Positions 16,194 to 25,029 are shown, numbered from the stretch's first letter. The stretch: DNA of 38,525 nt from Methanoregula sp. PtaU1.Bin051 (GCA_002067895.1 MVRE01000005.1:1-38525), one strand, 5' to 3'. A program made the numbers and translations. The notes: generated by a model from the letters alone, not told the origin.

Positions 16194-16892
16194 TCAGAAT
16201 ACATTTGCTTCCGAGTATACCAAAACCTGGTCCTGTTGGATTTCGTACGGCTTGATCTCCCGGGAATGAGCAGACATCCGCATCTTGACAACTTCGAGTG
16301 CCAGGTGGACATCGGTGAGATCGCTGGGACGAACGTACCTGAGCAGGATCACAGTATCGGCAAGGTACTCGATCAATGCATGCCGGCTGGAGAACGGGTT
16401 GTCCTTGTCGGTCTCCGAAGTCATCATGACCGTACATTTCTGATCACGCATCCCTTCTACGAATCGTATCATCTCGCGCCTGCGGATGGCATTAGAATCG
16501 AACAGATCTTCGAACAGGGATATGGGATCGATAACGACACGGCTTGCGTTCACCTGCTTGATGAGCTTTGGCAGCTCGTTCTTGATTCGGTTGTTAGCGA
16601 TATTGAAGTCTGTCGGATCGAGCTTGATCACAAAGAGGGATTTGTTGAGGTACTGCCTGACATCCCACCCCTTCTGGGTCATGTATTCGAGGATCCTGTC
16701 CTCCCGTTCCTCGAGGCTGATATAGATGATATGTTCGCCCCTTTTCAAGCCCTCCCAGATAAACTGAAGCGAGAATGTCGTCTTACCTGTACCATAGGTC
16801 CCGATAATAGCACAGATACTTCCGGGGATCAAACCCCCGCCCAGCATATCATCGAGCCCGATGATTCCTACCTTCATCCGTTCCTCGCTCAT
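16194..16892 (-). CDS. KaiC/FlaH-like RecA-fold ATPase (intact Walker A)
   Basis: The 232-residue single-domain protein has Walker A GTYGTGKTT (31-39) after the LDDMLGGGLIPGS entry typical of KaiC and RadA relatives, and a Walker B-like ASRVVIDPIS (~115-124). EEREDRI follows the second strand as in KaiC. Its length and layout resemble FlaH (ArlH), the RecA-fold partner of the archaellum motor. Its ATG overlaps the stop of the upstream degenerate paralogue (ATGA), so a heteromer is likely. The divergent neighbour is a FlaI/GspE ATPase with a T2SF platform, which supports a link to a surface filament or secretion motor; signalling is the alternative. Confidence 0.78.
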   Translation of the reverse strand: MSEERMKVGIIGLDDMLGGGLIPGSICAIIGTYGTGKTTFSLQFIWEGLKRGEHIIYISLEEREDRILEYMTQKGWDVRQYLNKSLFVIKLDPTDFNIANNRIKNELPKLIKQVNASRVVIDPISLFEDLFDSNAIRRREMIRFVEGMRDQKCTVMMTSETDKDNPFSSRHALIEYLADTVILLRYVRPSDLTDVHLALEVVKMRMSAHSREIKPYEIQQDQVLVYSEANVF

Positions 16893-17722
16893 ATGACCAC
16901 CCGGATGTTACTGACCTCGAATCCTTCGGAGGTCGATATCCGGACCGCGAACTTGACAAGGTCCCGCTCCTCGAGGTATGGCATAACGCCACGGAACTTC
17001 TCGAAATACATAACCCGCTGGCGGCGGGCCCCGGCCGCCTCCTCCCATCGGAAGAGCAGGACGGCGTCCACGATATCAGCAATCTCGTGCTCCTGTATCC
17101 CCTCTATGATGCCGCGGGTGAGCAGGAGGTAGATAGTCAGGTTCCGCTGCTTCGCCATACGCTGGAGACCTCGCAACAGACTTGCAAAATTCTTCCAGTG
17201 ATTTGCAGAACGGCACTGGGTGGCGATATCGGTGAGTGCATCGATCACAACAAGTCCGTTCTCTTCAGCGGCATTAATCGCCCTGGCAAGCTGGCTGAGG
17301 ATTCCCGGATGATCGGCCCGTTTCTGGAGCCGGGTGATGATGTCCCCTTGGCTATACCATTCATCTGGTACGACGCTGTTATCAAAATAGATCTCAGAAA
17401 GGTCATCGAATCGCATTTTTTCTGTAACGGCATTAATATCTGCTGACGGAAACGATTTTGCCATTTCCTGCATGATATCGTCCTTCATCCGGGTGAAAGT
17501 GATGTAATGGATTTGTGCAGGAAGAATTACGGAGGCGGTATCGGCCGCAGGGTACCGGGAGCCGGCCAAAAGATTGACAATCGAACTGTATACAAACTCG
17601 TAACTCCCGGACCCGATCTCTCCAAGAAGCAGGATGACGGAGCCCGGAGGGACCCCCCCATCGAGGATAGGATCCAGTGACGAGATTCCGGTTGGTATCC
17701 TTCGGATTGCCTGCGAAACCAT
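16889..17722 (-). CDS. KaiC-like RecA-fold protein with degenerate Walker A
   Basis: The 277-residue protein starts with the KaiC-type entry RIPTGISSLDPILDGGVPPGSVILL but its P-loop reads GEIGSGSYEF (34-43), with serine in place of the essential lysine, so nucleotide hydrolysis is unlikely. A Walker B-like LVVIDALTDIA (~165-175) remains. It is followed directly by an intact paralogue with an ATGA overlap. A pair of one active and one inactive subunit suggests a regulatory heteromer. A strong GGAGAGGAG ribosome site precedes the ATG. The gene runs away from the FlaI-type ATPase gene across a 197-bp divergent promoter region. Confidence 0.75.
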   Translation of the reverse strand: MVSQAIRRIPTGISSLDPILDGGVPPGSVILLLGEIGSGSYEFVYSSIVNLLAGSRYPAADTASVILPAQIHYITFTRMKDDIMQEMAKSFPSADINAVTEKMRFDDLSEIYFDNSVVPDEWYSQGDIITRLQKRADHPGILSQLARAINAAEENGLVVIDALTDIATQCRSANHWKNFASLLRGLQRMAKQRNLTIYLLLTRGIIEGIQEHEIADIVDAVLLFRWEEAAGARRQRVMYFEKFRGVMPYLEERDLVKFAVRISTSEGFEVSNIRVVI

Positions 17723-17770
17723 CTTTTAGCTCCTCTCCTGATTCTGACATTGACTCTTTTGACGATTTAT

Positions 17771-17781
17771 GATAAATATAT
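17771..17781 (-). promoter_or_regulatory. TATA box of the KaiC-like gene pair
   Basis: On the minus strand ATATATTTATC lies about 54 nt before the ATG at 17722. The predicted start near 17750 leaves the GGAGAGGAG ribosome site in the leader. Confidence 0.5.
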
Positions 17782-17851
17782 CTGTCAGATCGATTATAAT
17801 CAGGACGTGGATCATCGGTGAAAAGCGATCAGAAACAGACTGACCGCATAC

Positions 17852-17858
17852 TTATATA
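17852..17858 (+). promoter_or_regulatory. TATA box of the pilus-type ATPase operon
   Basis: TTATATA lies about 65 nt before the ATG at 17920, so the leader would be about 40 nt. It is back to back with the promoter of the KaiC-like pair. Confidence 0.5.
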
Positions 17859-17919
17859 GAATTGTTCCTTTACAGTAATTCGATAAGGATTAGAGGGCAG
17901 AAGGATTTCGTGGTCGGTC

Positions 17920-19650
17920 ATGCATATAAAAGAATGGATCAATACCCTGGGCAGGAAAACAAAGCCGGTCTCTCTGAACCCATCCCCCCAAACAGAGGAT
18001 CAAAAGGCAGCAACACTCTCTCATTCGGACCGCGGATCTGAGGCGCCGACCCCTGTCATAGCGCCGGAGATGAAAAAGAAGGGCCTGCTGGATCGCATCA
18101 TTGGCAGGAAAAAGCGACCGCTTATCAAATATGATTTTGTCCGTCATGGGCCGCTTGTCGAAGCTTTAGTTCCTGAATGGTACGAGATCCTTGAACAGTA
18201 CTGGATAGAGACCGGAAGATCGCTCATTATCATTGCACTGAACCGGAAGACGAACCAGAAGGAATACCTTCTTTATGAACCGGTGCTTTCTGACTTCGAA
18301 TATGAGCTGCTTGAGCGGATCCACGAGGACCTGCGGGATATCCTGATCCTGTCGACCGACGAACTGGACATGGATAAACAGAATATCCTGCTGGATAAAG
18401 TGTATACCCTCCTGGATGATTACGGGCTTGTTCTTGACGATAAAACCCTTTTCAAACTCCAGTACTACCTGATCCGTAACTATATCGGGTGGTCGCGGAT
18501 TGATCCACTGATGAGAGATCCAAATCTTGAGGATATTTCCTGCGATGGCACTGCGATTCCGCTGTTTTTGTATCATCGGAAATACCGGAACATCAGGACC
18601 AACATCTCGTTCGAAACCGATGTTCTCAATTCGCTTGCCATTACCCTTGCCCAGCGATCCGGTAAACATATCTCGACCGGTTCTCCTATGCTGGATGCAA
18701 CGCTCCCGGATGGTTCGAGGCTCCAGCTGACGCTCGGCACGGAAGTGACGACGAGGGGAACTTCCTTTACAATAAGGAAGTTCCGGGAAGATCCCTTCTC
18801 ACCGATAGAACTCCTAGATATCGGTACATTCAACGCGGACTCACTCGCGTATTTCTGGCTCGCTATCGAGAACAATAAAAGCCTGATCTTCGTAGGGGGC
18901 ACAGCGTCTGGAAAGACCACGTCATTGAACGCAGTTTCCATGTTCATCCCGCCGGCTGCAAAAGTCGTTAGCATTGAGGACACCCGTGAAATCACCCTGT
19001 ATCACGAGAACTGGATTGCCAGCGTCACTCGCCCTGCACTGACTGAAGGGGGCACAGCAATAAATATGTTTGATCTCCTCCGGGCGGCAATGCGGCAGCG
19101 CCCGGAGTTTATCTTGGTCGGTGAAGTAAGGGGTGAAGAGGCCCAGACGCTTTTCCAGGCGATGAATACAGGGCATACGACATTCTCTACCATGCATGCC
19201 GGAAGTGTGGATGCAGCCATTCACCGGCTAGAATCCGAACCGCTGAACGTACCGAGAAATATGATTCAGGCACTCAATATCATCAGCGTTCAGGCGCTAG
19301 TCTTCCATGGAACTGAAAGAGTCCGCCGCGTGCAGGAGATCGTCGAGATTGCCGGGATCGATCCGTCGACCGGAAACCTGCGGGTCAACAATGTCTTTAC
19401 CTACGATCCTATCCATGACCATTTCATGTATACCGGCCGCTCACAGATATATTCCGAGATTGCGGAACGGCGGGGGTGGTCACGGGATCAGCTGGAGACT
19501 GAAATTAGGGTCCGCAGGGAAGTCCTTGAAGCCATGCAGAAGCAGGGAATTTATGATTATATCTCGGTAGCCTCGCTATTCCACCTCTTCAATATCGACC
19601 GGCAGAAGATTATAGAAAACCTGCCCGACCTCCGCAAGGTATTCCGATGA
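17920..19650 (+). CDS. Type II/IV secretion ATPase, GspE/FlaI family
   Basis: The 576-residue protein has Walker A GGTASGKTT (326-334), an Asp box VSIEDTREI (350-358), Walker B FILVGEVRGEE (397-407) and a His box GHTTFSTMHAGS (418-429), the full set for hexameric secretion ATPases. The N-terminal ~70 residues are charged and probably flexible; 70-310 is the usual N-terminal domain. It powers assembly of archaella, type IV pili or secretion together with a T2SF membrane protein, encoded next with an ATGA overlap. No pilin-like gene is nearby, so which structure it serves is open. The ribosome site is weak. Confidence 0.92.
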   Translation: MHIKEWINTLGRKTKPVSLNPSPQTEDQKAATLSHSDRGSEAPTPVIAPEMKKKGLLDRIIGRKKRPLIKYDFVRHGPLVEALVPEWYEILEQYWIETGRSLIIIALNRKTNQKEYLLYEPVLSDFEYELLERIHEDLRDILILSTDELDMDKQNILLDKVYTLLDDYGLVLDDKTLFKLQYYLIRNYIGWSRIDPLMRDPNLEDISCDGTAIPLFLYHRKYRNIRTNISFETDVLNSLAITLAQRSGKHISTGSPMLDATLPDGSRLQLTLGTEVTTRGTSFTIRKFREDPFSPIELLDIGTFNADSLAYFWLAIENNKSLIFVGGTASGKTTSLNAVSMFIPPAAKVVSIEDTREITLYHENWIASVTRPALTEGGTAINMFDLLRAAMRQRPEFILVGEVRGEEAQTLFQAMNTGHTTFSTMHAGSVDAAIHRLESEPLNVPRNMIQALNIISVQALVFHGTERVRRVQEIVEIAGIDPSTGNLRVNNVFTYDPIHDHFMYTGRSQIYSEIAERRGWSRDQLETEIRVRREVLEAMQKQGIYDYISVASLFHLFNIDRQKIIENLPDLRKVFR

Positions 19651-21575
19651 TCCTGCGCAGTTTTTTCCGGGATCGGATTTACCGTAATCCGATAAAGTAC
19701 CACTCCTTGCATAGGGATATGGTCTCGGCTCGCATGGGGATGACTGTAGAACAGTATATCTGGCGCTCTGTTCAGATTGCATTCTTGTGCGGGATGCTTT
19801 TCGCTGTGTTTGGGTACCTTTTCGGAAACGTGATCATTACACTCGTTAGGAACCGGGAGAGCGGGTTATACAATGTCTTCAACCTTCAGATACCCGAAGT
19901 TTTCAACACTCCCACTTTAGGAATATATTTGCAGATCATGGCAGGGCTTGCCGGTCTGGTTATCGGGTCTTATGCGATCTACAGGGCGATGCTCAGCCTT
20001 CCTGGCATAGAAAAGAGGAACCGCGCTATCCGTATCAACATGACGCTTCACAACGCTATTGCATATATGTATGCAATGCGACGGGGCGGGACCCAGCTGA
20101 TGGTTATCTTCCGGTCGCTTTCCGACAATTCCCGGATTTATGGGGAAGTGGCACTTGAATTCCGGCAGATTGTACGGGATGCTGAGTTCTTCGGGTATGA
20201 TATAATATCAGCGATCCGGCATCTTTCGGAGACGACCCCTTCGGATAAGATGAAGGTATTTCTGGAAGATCTTCTCTCGGTCATCGAGAGCGGGGGAGAC
20301 ATGGCGGAGTTCCTCTCGATGAGGGTACGCCTCTACCAGGAAGAGGCGGGTTTCGAACAGAGGCAGTTCTTAAGCTTCCTATCGATCGTCGCAGAATCCT
20401 ATGTTACGATTTTTGTTGCAGGACCGCTCTTCCTGATTATTATCATGGTCGTTATGGGTATGATTGGTACGACCGCTGTTGGTCAGCTGTCAGTAATAAC
20501 CTATGCAGTCATCCCGATCGGATCACTATTTTTTATTCTCGTCCTTGACCTTATCTCTGTCAAGGGAGAGAAATCCGGCCGGTACATGAGGTCAAAGGTG
20601 CTAAATGAATACTCCGATGTGAAAATCGAGCAGCGTATCGGGGAAGAGTCGCTCTTTGAGCAGCTCGTGAAGTACGACAGGATCCGGAACATTACCCACC
20701 ATATCCGGCACCCGTTCGAGAGTTTTGTCAACAACGTCGACCATACGTTCTATATCACCGTGCCTCTCGCCCTCATCTATATCCTCGCTACCCTGCTCTC
20801 TACCCCCCGCTATACGGACATAGAGCTGTTCATCGATGTTGTCGATGACCATATCATTATCGCGTTCCTCATGGTCCTTATCCCTTATGCCATCTTCTAT
20901 GCAATCTGGATGCGGAAAGTGCAAGGTATCGAAGCTATGGTCCCTGACTTTCTGGAACGCATGGCTGGGATCAATCAGGTGGGTCTTACGATAGCCCAGG
21001 CGATCTCGATCATGGTGAATACAAACCTCGGGGTACTCAGTTACGAGATTCGTAGGATAAAAAGGGATATGGACTGGGGAGCGAATTTTACCGAAGCGCT
21101 GATACGGTTTGAAGAAAGGGTCAGCACCCCGGCAATTGCCCGCACGGTGACCCTTATCACAAAGGCCTCGGAGATGAGTGGGCAGATCGGGGAAGTTCTT
21201 ACGATTGCTTCGTCTGATGCCAAGATGGGCGAGGGTCTGAAGAGGGACCGGCTCGCTGAGATGTTTATTTATACAGTTATTGTGTACCTCTCGTTTCTTG
21301 TGTTCCTGTTTGTTGTTGCCGTTCTTGTGACCCAGTTCCTTCCGGTGCTTGCGAATATCCCGACAACCAGTCTCGGCAGTGTAGGTCCGCTCGCAAATAT
21401 CGGGATGGTACAGATCAGGACATTCGACCGGCTTCTCTATCACACATGTCTCATGCAGGCCATCTTTTCCGGTCTTATTGCAGGACAGATGGGCGAAGGA
21501 TCACTTAGCAGCGGGGTCAAGCATGCCTGCATCCTCCTTATTATCGCACTTGTTACGTTCAACTATCTCATCTGA
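19647..21575 (+). CDS. Type II secretion F-domain membrane platform (TadC/FlaJ/PilC-like, two domains)
   Basis: The 642-residue protein contains two T2SF-type domains, one around AYMYAMRRGGTQLMVIFRSL...SGGDMAEFL (~residues 135-220) and one around MAGINQVGLTIAQAISIMV...SEMSGQIGEVL (~430-530). About eight or nine membrane helices are seen, for example near 35-60, 88-112, 250-300, 375-395, 410-430, 545-570 and at the C-terminal end. This long, two-domain form is the archaeal version that anchors the FlaI/GspE hexamer in the membrane. Start and stop codons of the two genes overlap (ATGA). The substrate is unknown. Confidence 0.9.
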   Translation: MILRSFFRDRIYRNPIKYHSLHRDMVSARMGMTVEQYIWRSVQIAFLCGMLFAVFGYLFGNVIITLVRNRESGLYNVFNLQIPEVFNTPTLGIYLQIMAGLAGLVIGSYAIYRAMLSLPGIEKRNRAIRINMTLHNAIAYMYAMRRGGTQLMVIFRSLSDNSRIYGEVALEFRQIVRDAEFFGYDIISAIRHLSETTPSDKMKVFLEDLLSVIESGGDMAEFLSMRVRLYQEEAGFEQRQFLSFLSIVAESYVTIFVAGPLFLIIIMVVMGMIGTTAVGQLSVITYAVIPIGSLFFILVLDLISVKGEKSGRYMRSKVLNEYSDVKIEQRIGEESLFEQLVKYDRIRNITHHIRHPFESFVNNVDHTFYITVPLALIYILATLLSTPRYTDIELFIDVVDDHIIIAFLMVLIPYAIFYAIWMRKVQGIEAMVPDFLERMAGINQVGLTIAQAISIMVNTNLGVLSYEIRRIKRDMDWGANFTEALIRFEERVSTPAIARTVTLITKASEMSGQIGEVLTIASSDAKMGEGLKRDRLAEMFIYTVIVYLSFLVFLFVVAVLVTQFLPVLANIPTTSLGSVGPLANIGMVQIRTFDRLLYHTCLMQAIFSGLIAGQMGEGSLSSGVKHACILLIIALVTFNYLI

Positions 21576-21597
21576 AACGAAGTCCCCCTGTAAGATA

Positions 21598-21606
21598 CCC
21601 TTAAAT
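21598..21606 (+). promoter_or_regulatory. TATA-like box of the zinc-ribbon gene
   Basis: CCTTAAATAG lies about 40 nt before the ATG at 21641 and follows the end of the T2SF gene by about 25 nt, so the zinc-ribbon pair probably has its own promoter. Confidence 0.45.
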
Positions 21607-21640
21607 AGATATCCAGAGATGTTGTGCTGAGGTGAATGAA

Positions 21641-21793
21641 ATGTGTTCAGTTGGCGGGCCAATGGATATCGAATTCTCGGATCGGGTAAAGGGCAAGGAC
21701 TACAAGTGCAGGGACTGTGGCGAAAAATTCAAGGGCATTGGTAAGAACCCCGTCTGTCCTAGCTGCCAGTCGGATAATGTTGCCGCTGCATGA
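21641..21793 (+). CDS. 50-residue zinc-ribbon protein
   Basis: The frame MCSVGGPMDIEFSDRVKGKDYKC... gives 50 residues. Two CxxC knuckles, CRDC and CPSC, about 17 residues apart form a rubredoxin-like zinc ribbon (YKCRDCGEKFKGIG, then VCPSCQS). It is preceded by GAGGTG at suitable spacing. The TGA overlaps the ATG of the next gene (ATGA), so the two are translated together. Small ribbons of this sort serve as protein adaptors or nucleic-acid binders; no specific role can be given. Confidence 0.8.
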   Translation: MCSVGGPMDIEFSDRVKGKDYKCRDCGEKFKGIGKNPVCPSCQSDNVAAA

Positions 21794-22308
21794 TCGTCCC
21801 CTTCGGTGATGAAATTCTCATCATCAAAAATGAACCCTCTTTTCTGATGGTTGGAAGAGTCGTTCACCGTTTCTCACTCTGTATCGAAACGCCATCCGAT
21901 GAATACTGCCAGACAGTGGACGCCGGTGACCTTATCGTGGTATCGGCACCAGAAGGCGGGGAGCCAGATGCTGCTTTCATGTTAATCGAGCTTGTACGGC
22001 GCCATCACGCCCCTCTCATTGTGCTCAATAAGGACCACCCGGGAAGCCAGAGACTCCGTTACGTTGTCTCAGTTGGTTCATTAATCGAGACGAACTGCAG
22101 CATCAGGCGCGGGACACACCCAGAGCAGCACCTGATCTGTTCATCTGAGAAACTATCCGGCATAACCCTGGCAGGGGTACCACGGGGGTGCGATATCCGC
22201 AATATACCTTATGGGGCATCAGTTGAATTGTTCAAAGCGGAAGTAAACATCTTGCCATCCGGTCGTCCTGTTGCATTGCCCGAAAGTCACGGCCGGAAGC
22301 AGGAATAA
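21790..22308 (+). CDS. Unknown 172-residue protein coupled to the zinc-ribbon gene
   Basis: The protein begins MIVPFGDEILIIKNEPSFLMVGRVVHRFSL and is mostly beta-strand and short helix, with no membrane segment. It has a GDLIVVSAPEGGEPDAAFMLIELVRRHHAPLIVLNKDHPGSQRLRYVVSVG centre that resembles a small alpha/beta fold and an RGTHPEQHLICSS stretch. I do not recognise the family. It overlaps the zinc-ribbon gene by 4 nt and is 123 nt before the ATP synthase operon. It may be specific to methanogens, judging from the context only. Confidence 0.7.
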   Translation: MIVPFGDEILIIKNEPSFLMVGRVVHRFSLCIETPSDEYCQTVDAGDLIVVSAPEGGEPDAAFMLIELVRRHHAPLIVLNKDHPGSQRLRYVVSVGSLIETNCSIRRGTHPEQHLICSSEKLSGITLAGVPRGCDIRNIPYGASVELFKAEVNILPSGRPVALPESHGRKQE

Positions 22309-22379
22309 GAAACGGCGGGCAGATGCCACGTATCTTCCCTATTCAATAAAATCCCCTATTCCCGACTAAAAATAACAAT

Positions 22380-22387
22380 ACATATAT
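22380..22387 (+). promoter_or_regulatory. TATA-like box of the ATP synthase operon
   Basis: ACATATAT lies about 48 nt before the first ATP synthase start codon. A strong GAGGAGGG ribosome site follows at about 22420-22428. The match to the TATA consensus is moderate. Confidence 0.4.
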
Positions 22388-22431
22388 GGAATTTTTTACA
22401 AACTACTCTAATGCCGTGAGAGGAGGGTTGG

Positions 22432-22761
22432 ATGAGAACAGAGGTCTTACGGGACATCAAGAAGACAGAAGAAGAGTACCGAACCATGATCCAGGCAGCC
22501 CAGGATGAGCGTAAGCACAGGCGCTCGCAAGCTGAGCTGGAGGCTGACAACCTTGTCACCAAGGCACAGGGCAATGCAGAGGAATACAAGAAGCTGAAAC
22601 TGGAAGAAGCACGGCGCCAGGCAGCATCCCGGCACGCTGAGATCATCAAAGAGGGTGAATCGAAGGCGGCGGCACTGAAGCAGAAAGGAGCACAGCGCCT
22701 GTCTCAGGCAGTGCAACTCCTCGTAGTACGGTTCAAGGAGCAACTGCATGTTAACGCCTAA
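22432..22761 (+). CDS. ahaH: A-type ATP synthase subunit H (peripheral stalk)
   Basis: The 109-residue protein is almost entirely a charged coiled coil (RTEVLRDIKKTEEEYRTMIQ..., rich in Glu, Lys, Arg and Ala), as expected of subunit H, which pairs with subunit E in the peripheral stalk. It is the first gene of the operon, as in Methanosarcina. The ATG at 22432 follows GAGGAGGG. Its last codons overlap the start of ahaI by 14 nt. Confidence 0.88.
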   Translation: MRTEVLRDIKKTEEEYRTMIQAAQDERKHRRSQAELEADNLVTKAQGNAEEYKKLKLEEARRQAASRHAEIIKEGESKAAALKQKGAQRLSQAVQLLVVRFKEQLHVNA

Positions 22762-24739
22762 GAAGATGAGCCGTCTGCTCATCGTGGCGTCTAAAGACCA
22801 GCTGGCCCCCATTACCCGGGCTTTGTACCGTTCCCGCCTGTTTCATATTGAAGACTATGTCGTTGACGGGCGCGAGGGTTATGACGGTTTTGTGATAGGA
22901 AAACCGCTCGAAGGTGCGAGTGAAGCATCTGAGAATCTCATTAAAGTCAGGTCGATCGCAAATATATTTGCGATTTCAGCTGATGCTATCGAACCTGCCG
23001 GCCGGCAACGCCAGGCTGACCTGAAAAGTGTTATCGAACGCGAACTTGCATCTATCGGCAACGAGGTCGAAGGGCTCACCGCACGCCGGTCATTACTGGA
23101 GGCTTCGATCAAGGAGAACGAGCAGAGGATCTCCGAGATTACGCCTTTTGTCGAGATCCCGATCGACCTCTCACTGTACAGCGGGTATGAACGGTTCACC
23201 GTCATTGCCGGGCATGTTACGAAAAATGTGACGATAATGGAGCCTGCAGAGTTCCGGATCGTCAAGGGGAAGACCAGCCACTTTGTGGTTGCAGTCGTCC
23301 CGAATGCGAACCGCAGCGAAGTGGAACGCCAGCTCGCAGAAGCCGGCTTTGCTGCGGTCCAGATTCCTGCGGAAACCGGCATGCCGCAGGCCAGGATTGA
23401 CGATTACAAGGCAAAAATCGCTCATGCTCAGGCTGAGATTGAATCGATCAACTTAAACCTTGATGCGATCCGGCAGAAACACACGAATTTCCTGGTCGCC
23501 TGCGAGGAGGTTTTAAAAAGCGACGTGGAACAAGCCGAAGCGCCGCTCCGTTTCGCGACAACCGATCAGACGTTCGTTGCAGAAGGGTGGGTGCCGGCGG
23601 ACAGCGTTGGAGGGATCACTGAGAGCATTATGAAGGCGACCGGGAACAAGGCGTTCGTGACCGAACTCCCGATCGGAGCCCATGATATCGTACCGGTTGA
23701 GTACAACAATCCGTCGTTTGCAAAACCATCGCAGTTCTTCATGGACATTTACTCCCGGCCGAAGTATACGGAGATCGACCCGACACTGATGCTTTCGATC
23801 ATATTCCCGATCTTCTTCGGGCTGATTCTCGGGGATATCGGTTACGGGTTGATCCTGCTCGTACTATGCCTTGCGTTACGCAAATACATCAAGGGCGAGG
23901 AGGGTGAGTACTTCCTCACGATCATCCGCAATGCGAGTATCTCGAGCATTTTTTTCGGCGTGCTGAACAGCGAATTTCTGGGATTTCCCATGCCATGGTG
24001 GCCGCCATTCGCGTTCTCCCGCCACCTTGCAGCTGAAGGCGGAGGCCATGGGCCATTGATCCCTGAGCTCCTGATCATGTCAGTCTGGATCGGGATCCTG
24101 CACATAACGCTGGGAAGGGTGCTGGGAATGGTAAACCACGCCCGGCAGGATCACGGGGACCATCGGATCAAGGCCGTGCTGGCGAATGCCGGCTGGCTCT
24201 CTGTGATGTGGGGCGTCCTGCTCCTGATCTGGTCCGCTATCGCGATGCCGCTTATGCCGGACCTGACATGGACGCCGCTCGTTGTAAGTATCGGCGGCCT
24301 TCCGATGGGCGTTCCGGGTATCAATCTCACCATGATCATCGGAGGAATAATGATCCTTGCGGGTATCCTGTTCATCGCCCGGGATTCAGTGCTTGAAGTC
24401 ATTGAACTTCCGACAATCATCAGTCACGTGCTCAGTTATGCACGTATCGTCGCTGTCGGGCTTTCATCAGTAGCGATTGCGATGGTCGTGAACTATATCG
24501 CGATAGGAATGCTGATCGAACCGCAGCTTACGAACCTTACGATATTCGGTGTCGTTATCATTATTGCGGGTATTGTGGTCTTTTTACTCGGCCATGCCCT
24601 CAATACCGCTCTGGGTATTCTGGGAGGCGGACTGCACTCTATCAGGTTGCACTATGTCGAATTCTTCACCAAGTTCTACAAGGGTGGAGGCTTAAAGTAT
24701 AACCCATTCGGGTTAAAACGAAGGTTTACAGAGGATTAA
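22748..24739 (+). CDS. ahaI: A-type ATP synthase subunit I (membrane subunit a)
   Basis: The 663-residue protein has a cytosolic N-terminal half (1-330) with coiled-coil stretches that joins the peripheral stalk, and a membrane half with about seven or eight helices, including SIIFPIFFGLILGDIGYGLILLV (~360-385) and the conserved LSYARIVAVGLSSVAIAMVVN (~565-585), where the arginine faces the rotor ring. It forms the ion half-channels. AAGGAG inside ahaH precedes the ATG. Length is normal for archaeal subunit I. Confidence 0.95.
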   Translation: MLTPKKMSRLLIVASKDQLAPITRALYRSRLFHIEDYVVDGREGYDGFVIGKPLEGASEASENLIKVRSIANIFAISADAIEPAGRQRQADLKSVIERELASIGNEVEGLTARRSLLEASIKENEQRISEITPFVEIPIDLSLYSGYERFTVIAGHVTKNVTIMEPAEFRIVKGKTSHFVVAVVPNANRSEVERQLAEAGFAAVQIPAETGMPQARIDDYKAKIAHAQAEIESINLNLDAIRQKHTNFLVACEEVLKSDVEQAEAPLRFATTDQTFVAEGWVPADSVGGITESIMKATGNKAFVTELPIGAHDIVPVEYNNPSFAKPSQFFMDIYSRPKYTEIDPTLMLSIIFPIFFGLILGDIGYGLILLVLCLALRKYIKGEEGEYFLTIIRNASISSIFFGVLNSEFLGFPMPWWPPFAFSRHLAAEGGGHGPLIPELLIMSVWIGILHITLGRVLGMVNHARQDHGDHRIKAVLANAGWLSVMWGVLLLIWSAIAMPLMPDLTWTPLVVSIGGLPMGVPGINLTMIIGGIMILAGILFIARDSVLEVIELPTIISHVLSYARIVAVGLSSVAIAMVVNYIAIGMLIEPQLTNLTIFGVVIIIAGIVVFLLGHALNTALGILGGGLHSIRLHYVEFFTKFYKGGGLKYNPFGLKRRFTED

Positions 24740-24742
24740 AAC

Positions 24743-25015
24743 ATGGCAGCAGAATTAGTTGGAACAGAAGTAGCAGCACAGACCGTTGAAATCGCAATCA
24801 AGTCGCAGCTGGGCATGAAGGCGCTCGGCGCCGGTATGGCCGTCGGATTGACCGGCATCGGTGCCGGTATCGCCGAAATGGCTATCGGTTCGGCAGCAGT
24901 CGGGGCGACAGCCGAGAACAAGGACGTATTCGGTCTCGTACTTATCCTGACGGTTATCCCTGAAACGATCGTCATCTTCGGTCTTGTCGTCGCACTTGTG
25001 CTGTGGTTTGTATAA
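24743..25015 (+). CDS. ahaK: A-type ATP synthase rotor subunit K (c ring)
   Basis: The 90-residue protein forms one hairpin of two membrane helices (about 25-55 and 62-90), so it is the simple form rather than a duplicated or triplicated one. The ion-carrying glutamate is E74 in the motif PET (73-75) of helix two; E45 lies in helix one in AGIAEM. Whether protons or sodium ions are carried cannot be settled from this alone, though a polar T75 next to the glutamate resembles Na+-binding rings. It is 3 nt after ahaI, with AGAGGAT upstream. Confidence 0.95.
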   Translation: MAAELVGTEVAAQTVEIAIKSQLGMKALGAGMAVGLTGIGAGIAEMAIGSAAVGATAENKDVFGLVLILTVIPETIVIFGLVVALVLWFV

Positions 25016-25029
25016 ACAGCGGGGCGACC

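Noticed and set aside
16149-17132. 327-residue frame on the plus strand
   Set aside because: Antisense to the two KaiC-like genes, which have clear motifs and ribosome sites.
20601-21443. 280-residue frame on the minus strand
   Set aside because: Antisense to the T2SF gene; composition dominated by His, Arg and Asp as in frame shadows.
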